Below are positions 37,324 through 45,707 of a DNA stretch of 60,360 nt, piece after piece. The stretch is taken from NCBI GenBank assembly GCA_900470775.1, contig UCBZ01000057.1, positions 1 through 60,360 of the forward strand, read 5' to 3'. The stretch is from Hyphomicrobiales bacterium. Lineage in GTDB: Bacteria; Pseudomonadota; Alphaproteobacteria; Rhizobiales; Beijerinckiaceae. A model generated the notes under the pieces. The model worked only from the letters and a program-made list of their open reading frames with translations. It was not told where the DNA came from and did no database searches. Numbering within the stretch: position 1 is the first letter of the stretch; the number at the start of each line of letters is the position of its first letter. Both the position numbers and the translations under genes were made by a program.

Positions 37324-37977
37324 ATGCTGGACACGCAAGCCATTTCGGCGGACGAAAGCGCTGCGCTGCTGGGCATCGAAGCCGCCCGTGCACAGGCTGC
37401 CAGTGCGCCCGGCGGCGATCTCGCAACCCTGCTCGGCTGGGTCGAGGGCTATCTCATGGGCAGCCATGTCGATCTCGGCCGCAGCGGCGCGGTCTGCCCC
37501 TTCACCCGTCAGGCCGCCAAGCTCGACACGGTGCGCCTCGCGGTGAGCCCGGCCGGTCCCAACGATGAGGCGAGTACCTTCGCCCTGATCCGCGCCAGCT
37601 TCGCCGAACTCGAAGCTATCCCCGCCAAGGCCTCGATGGCGCATTTCCGCACCGTGATCATCGGCTTCCCCGCCTGCACGGCTGAGGACGGCATCGCCAT
37701 GCTCCGTCGCGTGCAGGACCGCCACAAATTCTATTCGCTCTCGCGCAACCGGATGATCGGCCTGATGTACGCCCAATCCGACGCGCCGGGCCTGTGGAAC
37801 CCCGATTTCCGGCCGCTGCGCTCGCCTTATCCCATCCTCGCCATCCGCCACATGGTCGAGCACGACGCGCCCTTCGCCGCGCGTCACCCGTTGTTGCTGC
37901 TGCCCTATCTGGCGCGCTTCCCCTTCGCCGGGCTGAAGCGGCTTTTCGCGCATTGGCGGCGGGCGCCGGCCTCGTGA
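37324..37977 (+). CDS. DUF6875-like protein of unknown function
   Basis: The 217-residue soluble protein contains LLGWVEGYLMGSHVDLGRSGAVCPFTRQA (about 39-67), with the GR-G-VCPF motif I associate with DUF6875. It also has a central FRTVIIGFPACTAEDGIAML and a His-rich AIRHMVEHDAPF toward the C-terminus. The conserved Cys, His and Arg residues hint at an enzyme, but no reaction is known. The ending is basic and hydrophobic. Its stop overlaps the GTG start of the acetyltransferase-like gene (GTGA), so the two products probably work together. Confidence 0.65.
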   Translation: MLDTQAISADESAALLGIEAARAQAASAPGGDLATLLGWVEGYLMGSHVDLGRSGAVCPFTRQAAKLDTVRLAVSPAGPNDEASTFALIRASFAELEAIPAKASMAHFRTVIIGFPACTAEDGIAMLRRVQDRHKFYSLSRNRMIGLMYAQSDAPGLWNPDFRPLRSPYPILAIRHMVEHDAPFAARHPLLLLPYLARFPFAGLKRLFAHWRRAPAS

Positions 37978-39179
37978 CGCTCGTCGCAAGCCCTAGCGCG
38001 ACAGAGGGCGCCAGCCACGAGCGGCGCGCGGCACCCACTCGCGACGCGACGCTTCGCCTCGGCCTGGTCGATGAGGTCGAGGCGTTCCTGGCGCTGCGCG
38101 AGGAGTGGGACGCACTTTTCGAGCGCGCCGCCCTGCCGCATCAGGTCTTCCAGAGCCATGTCGTGCTGCGCCACTGGGCCGCGCATTATCTTGACGCCCA
38201 GACGCGCCTGAGCATCGTGACGCTGCGCCGTGACGGCCGGCTCGTGATGGTGTGGCCGCTGGTCCGCCAGCGCCGCTTCGGCATCGTGACATTGCGCTTC
38301 ATGGGCATCCCCATCGCGCAGTTCGGCGACGTCCTGGTCGAGCAGACGGGCGACGAGGCGGATCTGTTGGCCATGGGTTGGCGCGCCGTCCGCGCGTTGA
38401 AGGCCGACATCTTCGAGGCCCGCAAGCTCCGCGCCGATTCGGTGCTGGCGGCTTCGGGGCTGCTGGGCGGGGCAGCCGCCACCGAACAGATCGAGGCGCC
38501 CTTCGCCTGTCTCGTTCGTCGCGTCGGCCAAGACGGTCCAAGCCAGGCCTATCCGGCGCGCGAGCGCTCGAACCATCGCAGGCGGCTGCGGCGGCTGGCC
38601 GAGCGCGGCCCGCTGACCTTCGATCTGGTCGCGCCCGGCCCTGAGGCTGCCGAACTGTCCGGCGAGGCCGTCGCGATGAAGCAGGCCGCGCTGCGGCGCC
38701 ATGGCATCATCGCGCCGGCGATCTCGGATCCCCGCTTCGCAACCTTCTTCCGCGATCTCGCCGGCGACGCGGCGGGCGGTTCACCGTTGCGGATCGCGCT
38801 GATCCACTGCGGCGGGCAGCCGATCGGCATCGATCTGTCGCTCGACTGCAAGGGCACCAGCTTCGGCCATGTCATCGCTTCGCACCCCGACCATGAGCGC
38901 GGCGGCGTCGGCGGCATCCTGATCCAGCACAGCTTCGCCGGCGCCAAAGCGCGCGGCAACACGGTGTTCGATCTGCTTGGCCCAGCCGATCCCTACAAGC
39001 TGGAACATGCCGACGGCACCACCTCCGTCGCGGATCGCGCTCTGCCGCTCTCGCTCAAGGGCAAAATCGCCTGCGGGCTCGGGCTGCAACGGCTGCGTCC
39101 GGCACTGAAGACCGCCATCAAACGCTTGCCGGCGCCCCTGACCCGGCCGCTCGCCGCCTGGCGCACCCCTTCGGAGTAA
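37974..39179 (+). CDS. GNAT-superfamily (BioF2/FemAB-like) acetyltransferase
   Basis: The 401-residue protein has the double-GNAT layout of the BioF2-like/CelD family. The N-terminal half has EEWDALFERAALPHQVFQSHVVLRHW, and the C-terminal half has RSNHRRRLRRLAERGPLTFD, a HCGGQPIGIDLSL strand and GVGGILIQHSFAGAKARGNTVFDLLG. Such proteins transfer acyl or aminoacyl groups, often for envelope polysaccharides or lipids. The GTG start overlaps the preceding gene's stop. The partner DUF gene gives no substrate clue. Confidence 0.82.
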   Translation: MTLVASPSATEGASHERRAAPTRDATLRLGLVDEVEAFLALREEWDALFERAALPHQVFQSHVVLRHWAAHYLDAQTRLSIVTLRRDGRLVMVWPLVRQRRFGIVTLRFMGIPIAQFGDVLVEQTGDEADLLAMGWRAVRALKADIFEARKLRADSVLAASGLLGGAAATEQIEAPFACLVRRVGQDGPSQAYPARERSNHRRRLRRLAERGPLTFDLVAPGPEAAELSGEAVAMKQAALRRHGIIAPAISDPRFATFFRDLAGDAAGGSPLRIALIHCGGQPIGIDLSLDCKGTSFGHVIASHPDHERGGVGGILIQHSFAGAKARGNTVFDLLGPADPYKLEHADGTTSVADRALPLSLKGKIACGLGLQRLRPALKTAIKRLPAPLTRPLAAWRTPSE

Positions 39180-39191
39180 CGGTCTGGCCGG

Positions 39192-39488
39192 TCAGCTGGC
39201 GATCGCATCCATCGCGCGGGCGAGCTTGACGTCGAGTTCGGTCAATCCGCCGGCGTCATGCGTCGCCAGCGTCACCTCGACGGTGCGGTAGACATTCGAC
39301 CATTCGGGGTGGTGGTCCATGGCTTCGGCCAGCAGCGCCACCCGGGTCATCCAGCCGAAGGCCTCGCTGAAATCGCGGAAGACAAAGCGTTTGGTGATGG
39401 CCTCGCGCCCCTCGACCAGCTTCCAGCCGGTCAGCGTCGTCAGGGCTTCGTTGCGGGCATCGGGGCCCAGTCGCTTAGGCATCGTCAT
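39192..39488 (-). CDS. 4a-hydroxytetrahydrobiopterin dehydratase (pterin carbinolamine dehydratase)
   Basis: This enzyme dehydrates 4a-hydroxytetrahydropterin, recycling the cofactor of aromatic amino acid hydroxylases. The 98-residue protein shows the family core GWKLVEGREAITKRFVFRDFSEAFGWM and the active-site motif DHHPEWSNVYRTVEVTLATHDAGGLTELD region (about 58-84), with the conserved paired histidines, PEW and a third His in ATHDAGG. No phenylalanine hydroxylase is in the window. Its start overlaps the thpR stop by four bases. Confidence 0.94.
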   Translation of the reverse strand: MTMPKRLGPDARNEALTTLTGWKLVEGREAITKRFVFRDFSEAFGWMTRVALLAEAMDHHPEWSNVYRTVEVTLATHDAGGLTELDVKLARAMDAIAS

Positions 39489-40063
39489 CTCCGCTGGAAC
39501 TCGCCCCGCGTCATCCGGTTTGGATAGGACGGCCCCAGCGGATAGGCCGCCTCCAGCACATAAGGCCCGCCGCCGACCGAATCGCGCGACGACATCAGCG
39601 CCAGCCGCCGCGTCGTGAAGGTGATCGGGCGGATGATCGGATGGGCGCTGAGATAATGCGCGACATCCATCGGCGAGGTGTCGCGCAGGCGCGCCAGCGT
39701 CACATGCGGCACGAATTTGCGCCCTTCGGGGGGCAGGCCAAGTCGGCGCATCAGCCGCTCGAGATCGGCCTGGAGCTCGCTGAGCTTCGCATTCGGCTGC
39801 ACCCGCGCGAAGACGGCGCGTGGCTTGTCGCCGCCGAAACTGCCGATCTCGTCGAGCGTCACCTCGAAGGGGTAGCTGCGGATATCGCCGAGGAATTCGT
39901 CGAGATCATTCGCCGTGCGGCGGTCGACATCGCCGAGGAAGCGCAGGGTGATGTGATAATCGGCCGGATCGATCCAGCGCGCCCCGACCAGTCCGCCCCG
40001 GTGCAGCGTCAACGCCGAGGCAACCTCGGCGGGAATCTCCAGAGCTGTGAACAGCCTCGGCAT
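39485..40063 (-). CDS. thpR: RNA 2',3'-cyclic phosphodiesterase ThpR (2H family)
   Basis: ThpR hydrolyses 2',3'-cyclic phosphates on RNA ends and belongs to the 2H phosphoesterase family. The 192-residue protein has the two tetrapeptide histidine motifs that define the family, HITL (in YHITLRFLGDV) and HVTL (in FVPHVTLARL). It starts MPRLFTALEIP, typical of LigT/ThpR. The pterin dehydratase gene is coupled downstream by an ATGA overlap. A paired-hairpin repeat lies upstream. Confidence 0.93.
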   Translation of the reverse strand: MPRLFTALEIPAEVASALTLHRGGLVGARWIDPADYHITLRFLGDVDRRTANDLDEFLGDIRSYPFEVTLDEIGSFGGDKPRAVFARVQPNAKLSELQADLERLMRRLGLPPEGRKFVPHVTLARLRDTSPMDVAHYLSAHPIIRPITFTTRRLALMSSRDSVGGGPYVLEAAYPLGPSYPNRMTRGEFQRR

Positions 40064-40152
40064 GTGCGAATCAGTGCCAGCTTTTTGTGACTCTGGCGAG
40101 ACGAAAAGCCGGGCACATGCCGCCTTAAGCGACAGCGCCCATGCTCGCGGCC

Positions 40153-40243
40153 GTCATGCTCGCCCTTGTGGCGAGCATCCACGTCTTGGTCACAGGGCTG
40201 GACGAGCGAAGACATGGATGGTCGGGACAAGCCCGACCATGAC
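40153..40243. repeat. paired-hairpin intergenic repeat, copy 3
   Basis: GTCAT opens and ATGAC closes the element. Hairpin one is ATGCTCGCC (40156-40164), loop CTTGT, GGCGAGCAT (40170-40178). Hairpin two is ATGGTCGGG (40218-40226), loop ACAAG, CCCGACCAT (40232-40240). The bridging CCACGTC is as in copy 2. It lies between thpR (leftward) and the stop of the aldo/keto reductase gene. The same hairpin sequences as in copy 2 occur here in swapped order. Confidence 0.7.
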
Positions 40244-40255
40244 GAAAGCGGGCTC

Positions 40256-41311
40256 CTAGGGGCAGGGATTGCCCACGAGCTGGTGGATCGCGTCGATCTT
40301 CGCCTCGATCTCCGGCGACAGCGTCACGCCGATCGAGGCGATATCCGTCTTGAGCTGCTCCATCTTGGTCGCGCCGATGATGTTGGCGGTGACGAAGGCG
40401 CGCGAATTGACGAAGGCCAGCGCCATCTGCGCGGGATCGAGGCCCGCTTCCCTGGCGACGGCGATGTACTGCTTGATCGCCTCTTCCGTGCCGGCACCCT
40501 GATAGCGCTGGCCACGGTCGAACAGCGTCGTGCGCGCACCTGCGGGCCGCGCACCATCGAGATATTTGCCGGTCAGGAAGCCCTGCGCCAGCGGCGAATA
40601 GGCCAGCAGCCCGACATCCTCGCGGATCGCGATCTCGGCCAGCGCCGTCTCGAAAGTCCGGTTGAGCAGGCTGTAGGCGTTCTGGATCGACTGGACGCGC
40701 GGCGTCCCGCGCGCGGCTGCGTCCTGCACGAAGCTCATCGTGCCCCAGGCGCTCTCGTTGGAGAGGCCGAGATGGCGGATCTTGCCCTGCTTGACGATTT
40801 CGGCGAAGGCGTCGAGCTGCTCGGCAATCGGCGTCTCGTCGTCGGGCCGTTCGAAGGCGGCCTTGGAGAAGCGCGTCGGATTCGAGCCCCAGGGCATCGG
40901 CCGCTCGGGGAAATGGATCTGGTAGAGGTCGATGTAGTCGGTCTGCAGCCGCTTCAGGCTCTTGTCGACGGCCTCAACGATCTGCTTGCGCGTGACCCGC
41001 GTCGGGCCCTTGTCGTCGCGCACCCAGTCGAAGGTCCCGCGCCCGACGACCTTTGAGGCGAGGATGATCTTGTCGCGATTGCCCCGCGCCTTGAACCAAG
41101 TGCCGATGATCCGCTCGGTCGCGCCCTGCGTCTCCGGCTTGGGCGGAATCGCATACATCTCGGCCGTGTCGAAGAAATTGACGCCCTGGTCGAGGGCGTA
41201 GTCCATCTGCTCATGGCCCTCGGCTTCGGTGTTCTGCTGGCCCCAGGTCATGGTTCCCAGGCAGATCACCGAGACCTTCAGATCGGTGCGCCCAAGGCGG
41301 CGGTATTCCAT
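40256..41311 (-). CDS. aldo/keto reductase (Tas-like)
   Basis: This NADPH-dependent oxidoreductase has the TIM-barrel AKR fold. The 351-residue protein shows the catalytic tetrad D48, Y53, K87 and H133 (FDTAEMY, LASKVVG, YQIHFPE), and a C-terminal cofactor region with NIIGATKMEQL. The MEYRRLGRTDLKVSVICLGTM start and length match the E. coli Tas subgroup. The substrate is unknown. It is followed by a hairpin repeat and preceded by a short gap to the esterase gene. Confidence 0.92.
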   Translation of the reverse strand: MEYRRLGRTDLKVSVICLGTMTWGQQNTEAEGHEQMDYALDQGVNFFDTAEMYAIPPKPETQGATERIIGTWFKARGNRDKIILASKVVGRGTFDWVRDDKGPTRVTRKQIVEAVDKSLKRLQTDYIDLYQIHFPERPMPWGSNPTRFSKAAFERPDDETPIAEQLDAFAEIVKQGKIRHLGLSNESAWGTMSFVQDAAARGTPRVQSIQNAYSLLNRTFETALAEIAIREDVGLLAYSPLAQGFLTGKYLDGARPAGARTTLFDRGQRYQGAGTEEAIKQYIAVAREAGLDPAQMALAFVNSRAFVTANIIGATKMEQLKTDIASIGVTLSPEIEAKIDAIHQLVGNPCP

Positions 41312-41395
41312 GGCGATGCAACTCCGGAAGCAGCGGGCGAAAGGCGCGCGATCAGCAGATGAGGCGGGAAGCAGACTGGCGAGCCGAGAGGCCCG

Positions 41396-42166
41396 TCAGG
41401 GTTTGGTCGGCAGCGTCGAAAGGAAGCGCTCGACCGTGGGCAGGATATTGCGGACGATGACGCGGACGCCTTCAGCCGTTGGATGGAGCAGATCGGGCTG
41501 GTTGAGCGCGCGGTCGCCCGCAATGCCCTCCAGGAAGAAGGGGTAAAGCACCAGCCCGTGGCTCTTCGCAAGCTCCGGGTAAATGGCGTCGAAGCGCGAA
41601 GCATAATCCGCGCCGAGATTGCGCGGCGCATACATGCCGGCGAGCAAAACCGGGATGCCGCGCGCCTTCAACCGCGTGATGATCGCCTCCAGCCCCTTGC
41701 GGGTCGTCGCCGGATCGAGCCCGCGCAGGGCGTCATTGGCACCGAGTTCGACGATGACGCCGTCCGTCCCGTCGGCCACAGACCAGTCGAGCCGCTCGAG
41801 CCCGCCCTGGACCGTATCGCCCGAGACGCCGGCATTCACGATTTCGACAGCGATACCCTTCTGGCGCAGCGCTTGCTCGAGAACCGGCGGAAACGCCGCA
41901 CTGCCCGGCAGGTTGTAGCCGGCGGTGAGACTGTCCCCGAGCGCCACGAGCTTCAGGGTGCGCGCCGGCGTCGCTGTCTGGGCCGAACTCTGGGACATGC
42001 TCGCAACCGGAAACAGTAGTAAACACAACAATCCCGCGCAGAGAGATTGGAGAAGTGCCCGGCCACGCCCATATCGGCGATCTGAGGGGCACAAGGGCGG
42101 TTTGCCCCGCTCGGGCCGCGTTTCGGTGCGAGCAGGGACGCTGATGGATGTCGAAGTCAGGATCAT
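41396..42166 (-). CDS. arylesterase / TesA-like SGNH hydrolase
   Basis: This periplasmic GDSL esterase resembles E. coli TesA (thioesterase I/lysophospholipase L1). Block I is ALGDSLTAGYNLPG (nucleophilic Ser), block III GANDALRG and block V DLLHPTAEG. A Sec signal (LCAGLLCLLLFPVASMSQSSA) precedes the domain. ATG 42166 lies 3 bases from the divergent ybbA start; a TTG at 42094, just before the signal, may be the true start and would leave room for promoters. The tesA/ybbA-ybbP neighbourhood is the same as in E. coli. Confidence 0.87.
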   Translation of the reverse strand: MILTSTSISVPARTETRPERGKPPLCPSDRRYGRGRALLQSLCAGLLCLLLFPVASMSQSSAQTATPARTLKLVALGDSLTAGYNLPGSAAFPPVLEQALRQKGIAVEIVNAGVSGDTVQGGLERLDWSVADGTDGVIVELGANDALRGLDPATTRKGLEAIITRLKARGIPVLLAGMYAPRNLGADYASRFDAIYPELAKSHGLVLYPFFLEGIAGDRALNQPDLLHPTAEGVRVIVRNILPTVERFLSTLPTKP

Positions 42167-42169
42167 TGG

Positions 42170-42901
42170 ATGATGAGCGAAGTGCGCGTCCCACCGACAG
42201 AGCAGCCGGCGATCGAATTGCGGGATGTCGAACTTAGTTTGGGGCGTGCGGCCGCCCGCGTCCATATCCTCAAGGGCGTTTCTTTGTCGCTCGCCGCCGG
42301 GCAGGCGACCGGGCTAGTCGGCCCCTCCGGCTCCGGCAAGTCCACGTTGCTGATGACCATGGCCGGGCTGGAGCGACCTGACGCCGGCAGCGTGAAGGTC
42401 GCCGGGCAGGAGCTCGGCGCGCTCGACGAGGACGGTCTCGCCGTCTTCCGCGGCCGCCATATCGGCATCGTCTTCCAGTCCTTCCATCTCGTCCCGACGA
42501 TGACGGCGCGCGAGAACGTCGCCCTGCCGCTGGAATTGGCCGGAGCCGGCGATGCCTTCGCCCGCGCCGAGGCCGAATTGCGCAATGTCGGCCTCGGCGA
42601 CCGCATGGACCACTACCCGGCGCAGTTGTCGGGCGGCGAGCAGCAGCGCGTCGCCATCGCGCGTGCCGTTGCGCCGGATCCCGCCATCCTCGTCGCCGAC
42701 GAGCCGACCGGCAATCTCGACGAAAACACCGGCCGCTCGATCGTCGACCTGATCTTCGCGCTGCGGCGCGAGCGCGGCGCCACGCTTGTTCTGGTCACCC
42801 ACGATCTCTCGCTGGCCGCGCTCTGCGACCGCACCGTGCGCCTGCGCGCCGGACGGATCGAGACGGACGTTCCCGCCAGCGCCGACGCTGTGGTGGCCTG
42901 A
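42170..42901 (+). CDS. ybbA: ABC transporter ATP-binding protein (YbbA-like)
   Basis: This 243-residue ATPase of the LolD/MacB-type group powers a membrane exporter or lipid/lipoprotein extractor. Motifs are Walker A GPSGSGKS (51-58), Q-loop IVFQSFHLVP, signature LSGGEQQRVAIARA, Walker B ILVADEPTGNLD and H-loop LVTHD. The permease gene begins 2 bases after its stop. The divergent TesA-like gene suggests the E. coli ybbA-ybbP-tesA arrangement, whose physiological substrate is unknown. Confidence 0.9.
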   Translation: MMSEVRVPPTEQPAIELRDVELSLGRAAARVHILKGVSLSLAAGQATGLVGPSGSGKSTLLMTMAGLERPDAGSVKVAGQELGALDEDGLAVFRGRHIGIVFQSFHLVPTMTARENVALPLELAGAGDAFARAEAELRNVGLGDRMDHYPAQLSGGEQQRVAIARAVAPDPAILVADEPTGNLDENTGRSIVDLIFALRRERGATLVLVTHDLSLAALCDRTVRLRAGRIETDVPASADAVVA

Positions 42902-42903
42902 CC

Positions 42904-45489
42904 ATGCACGGCACCGTCAAGCCCGCGCCCGCGGCACCTTCCGGCACCGCCGGAATTTCGCTCGCCTTCCGTCTCGCCTGGCGCGATCTGCGCGGGGGTC
43001 TGCGCGGCTTCGGCGTCTTCATCGCCTGCCTTGCGCTCGGCGTCATGACGATCGCCGCCGTCGCCTCCGCCTCGCGCGGCCTGACCGAAGGCCTGTCGCG
43101 CGAAGGCCGCCGCATCCTCGGCGGGGATGCCGCCTTCAGCCTGATCCATCGCGAGGTAACGCCGCAGGAACTCGCCTTCCTCACCGGCAAGGGCACGGTC
43201 TCGACCATCGCGACGATGCGCGCCATGGCCAATGCCGGCGACAAGGGCGCCGCGCTGGTCGAGATCAAGGCGGTCGATGCAGGCTATCCCGGCATCGGCG
43301 ACCTCGTCACCGAGCCGCAGAACCCCGTCGCGGAATTGCTCGGGCAGCGCGATGGTGTGTTCGGCGCGGTTGCCGATCCCGTCCTGTTCGGCCGGCTCGA
43401 CCTGAAGCCCGGCGATGTCGTCCTGATCGGCGCGGCACGGGTGCAGCTTCGCGCCAATCTCGTCTCCGAGCCCGACAAGATCGCCGCTGGCGTCGGTTTC
43501 GGCCCGCGCCTGCTGATCTCGCAGGAGGCGCTGCGCGCCACCGGCCTGCTCCAGCCCGGCAGCCTGGTGCGCTGGACCTACCGCGTCGCGCTCCCGCCCC
43601 AGGCATCCGGCGACGACGCCCTCGACGCGCTGATCGCCGATGCAGGCACGCAGCAACGCGATGCCGGCTGGGAAATCCGCTCCCGCGCCAATGCGAATCC
43701 CGGCTTCCAGCGCAATCTCGAGCGCTTCACCCAGTTCCTGACCCTGGTCGGCCTGACCGCGCTGCTCGTCGGCGGCGTCGGCGTCGCCAATGCCGTGCGC
43801 CGCTTCGTCGAGGCCAAGAAGCTCGACTTCGCCACGATGAAGGCGGTCGGCGCCACCGGCGGCCGCGTCGTTGCGATCCATCTCACCGAGGTGATGCTGG
43901 TCGCCGTGCTCGGCACCGGCATCGGCCTCGCGCTTGGCGCAGCCGCACCCTTCGCGCTCAGCGCAGCGCTCAAGACCGTCTTGCCCGTGCCCTTCGAGCC
44001 GACGCTGGCGCTGGGCGAACTCGGCGTCGCCGCACTCTACGGGCTGCTGACGGCGCTCGTCTTCGCGATCCTGCCCCTCGGCCGCGCCCATGACGTGCCG
44101 GTCTCGGCGCTGTTTCGCGACCAGATCGAACCCGATGCCCGCCGTCCGCGCGCGATCTACCTCGCCATCTGCGCGCTGGCGCTGGCGGGGCTCGTCGGCG
44201 TCGCGCTCGCCTTCGCCTATGACCGGCGCATCGCGCTGATCTACATCGCCGTGATGACCGGCATCTTCCTGCTGCTGCGTGGCGTCTCCACCGGCCTGAT
44301 GGGGCTCGCCCGCAAGCTGCCGCGGCCGAAGAACCCCTCGCTGCGCATGGCGCTGGCCAACAGCTACCGCCCCGGCGCGCTTACGCCCTCTCTGGTGCTG
44401 TCGCTCGGCCTGGGCGTCGCGCTGCTCTCGGCGCTGGCCTTCATCGACACCAGCCTGACCCGGCAGCTGACGCAGGCCTTGCCCCAGGCCGCGCCGAGTT
44501 TCTTCTTCCTCGACATTCCCAACGCCGATTCGGCCCGCTTCGACGCCGTCCTGCACGAGGAGCGTCCCGGAGCGACGCTCGCCCGCGTGCCGATGATGCG
44601 CGGCCGCATCGTCTCGGTGAACGGGGTGCGCGCCGAGGACATCAAGGCCTCCGAGCAATCCGCCTGGGTGCTCGATGGCGACCGCGGCATCACCTATTCC
44701 GACACCCTCCCCGAGGGCTCGAAGCTCGCCGAAGGCGAGTGGTGGCCGGCCGATTATCGCGGCGAGCCGCTGGTCTCCTTCGATGCGCAGAACGCCGCCG
44801 GCATCGGACTGAAGATCGGCGACAGGCTCACCGTCAACGTGCTCGGCCGCAACATCACGGCGCGCGTCGCCAATCTGCGCGCAGTCGAATGGCGCTCGCT
44901 CGGCATCAATTTCGTCATGCTGTTCTCGCCCAACACCTTCGCCGGCGCGCCCCACACCAACCTCGCCACCATCACGCCTGCGCCCAATGGCGCAGGCGGA
45001 ACCGACGCCGCGTTGCTGCGCCGGCTCGCCGTGGAATTCCCCTCGGTGACGGCCGTTCGGGTCAAGGACGCGCTCGAGGCGATCAACACCATCGTCGGCC
45101 AGCTCGCCACCGCGATCCGCGGCGCGTCGGGCCTCGCCATCGCCGCCAGCCTGCTCGTCCTGGGCGGAGCCCTGGCCGCCGGACAACGGGCGCGGCTCTA
45201 TGACGCGATGATCCTGAAGACCCTCGGGGCAACACGCCGCTTCATACTTTCGTCGTACGCCCTCGAATACGCCGCGATCGGCCTCGTCTCGGCGCTGTTC
45301 GGCGTTGTCGCAGGGGCTCTCGCGGGCTGGGGCGTCGTGACGCAAGTGATGAAGATCGAATTTGTCAGTGACCCCACCGGGGCGTTACTGGCCGCGACTG
45401 CGGCCGTCGGCGTCACTGTGCTGTTTGGGCTCACCGGCACGCTAAAAATACTGTCGAAAGCGCCGGCTTCTCATCTGCGGAATTTATGA
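42904..45489 (+). CDS. ybbP: FtsX-like ABC transporter permease (YbbP-like)
   Basis: The 861-residue protein has the layout of YbbP: an N-terminal helix (SLAFRLAWRDLRGGLRGFGVF then FIACLALGVMTIA), a large periplasmic domain, a first FtsX domain with helices near 275-300, 320-350 and 370-400, a pair of central helices, a second periplasmic domain, and a final FtsX domain near 740-855 ending ILSKAPASHLRNL. It is slightly longer than the E. coli protein. It forms a tight pair with ybbA. The substrate is unknown; the neighbouring esterase hints at lipids. Confidence 0.9.
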   Translation: MHGTVKPAPAAPSGTAGISLAFRLAWRDLRGGLRGFGVFIACLALGVMTIAAVASASRGLTEGLSREGRRILGGDAAFSLIHREVTPQELAFLTGKGTVSTIATMRAMANAGDKGAALVEIKAVDAGYPGIGDLVTEPQNPVAELLGQRDGVFGAVADPVLFGRLDLKPGDVVLIGAARVQLRANLVSEPDKIAAGVGFGPRLLISQEALRATGLLQPGSLVRWTYRVALPPQASGDDALDALIADAGTQQRDAGWEIRSRANANPGFQRNLERFTQFLTLVGLTALLVGGVGVANAVRRFVEAKKLDFATMKAVGATGGRVVAIHLTEVMLVAVLGTGIGLALGAAAPFALSAALKTVLPVPFEPTLALGELGVAALYGLLTALVFAILPLGRAHDVPVSALFRDQIEPDARRPRAIYLAICALALAGLVGVALAFAYDRRIALIYIAVMTGIFLLLRGVSTGLMGLARKLPRPKNPSLRMALANSYRPGALTPSLVLSLGLGVALLSALAFIDTSLTRQLTQALPQAAPSFFFLDIPNADSARFDAVLHEERPGATLARVPMMRGRIVSVNGVRAEDIKASEQSAWVLDGDRGITYSDTLPEGSKLAEGEWWPADYRGEPLVSFDAQNAAGIGLKIGDRLTVNVLGRNITARVANLRAVEWRSLGINFVMLFSPNTFAGAPHTNLATITPAPNGAGGTDAALLRRLAVEFPSVTAVRVKDALEAINTIVGQLATAIRGASGLAIAASLLVLGGALAAGQRARLYDAMILKTLGATRRFILSSYALEYAAIGLVSALFGVVAGALAGWGVVTQVMKIEFVSDPTGALLAATAAVGVTVLFGLTGTLKILSKAPASHLRNL

Positions 45490-45537
45490 TGACTATCTAT
45501 GAACGACTCGCGATAAACATTACACGCACGTAATTTT

Positions 45538-45625
45538 GCATGGTTGGGGCGTCGCGTTTCTTAAAGCCCCGCGTCTTAACCATGCCGGCCCTTGTAAGAA
45601 ACGGCGAACCCCCTCATATTCCTGG
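45538..45625 (+). promoter_or_regulatory. candidate ybhL leader RNA
   Basis: Upstream of the Bax-inhibitor (YbhL-like) gene, GCATGGTT (45538-45545) pairs with AACCATGC (45578-45585) and GGGGC (45546-45550) with GCCCC (45566-45570), giving a bulged stem with a UUCUUAAA-type loop. A ybhL RNA motif has been described upstream of this gene in alphaproteobacteria. Position and stem fit, but I could not check the consensus. Ligand and function of that motif are unknown. Confidence 0.5.
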
Positions 45626-45707
45626 CATCGCCACGGTTGTGCGCGACGACAGGCCATCGCCGGGGGCGATGCCGTCTTCGGAATCACTGTCAGGGGAAAC
45701 TCGCTCC

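Noticed and set aside
42167..42265. An upstream extension of the TesA-like esterase into ybbA
   Set aside because: It would overlap ybbA coding sequence and adds residues ahead of a signal peptide without any family feature.
42613..45345. A 910-codon open frame on the minus strand
   Set aside because: It lies wholly opposite ybbA and ybbP, whose motifs are clear. Its composition (Arg, Gly, Asp, Gln-rich, no domain) is that of a shadow frame in high-GC DNA.
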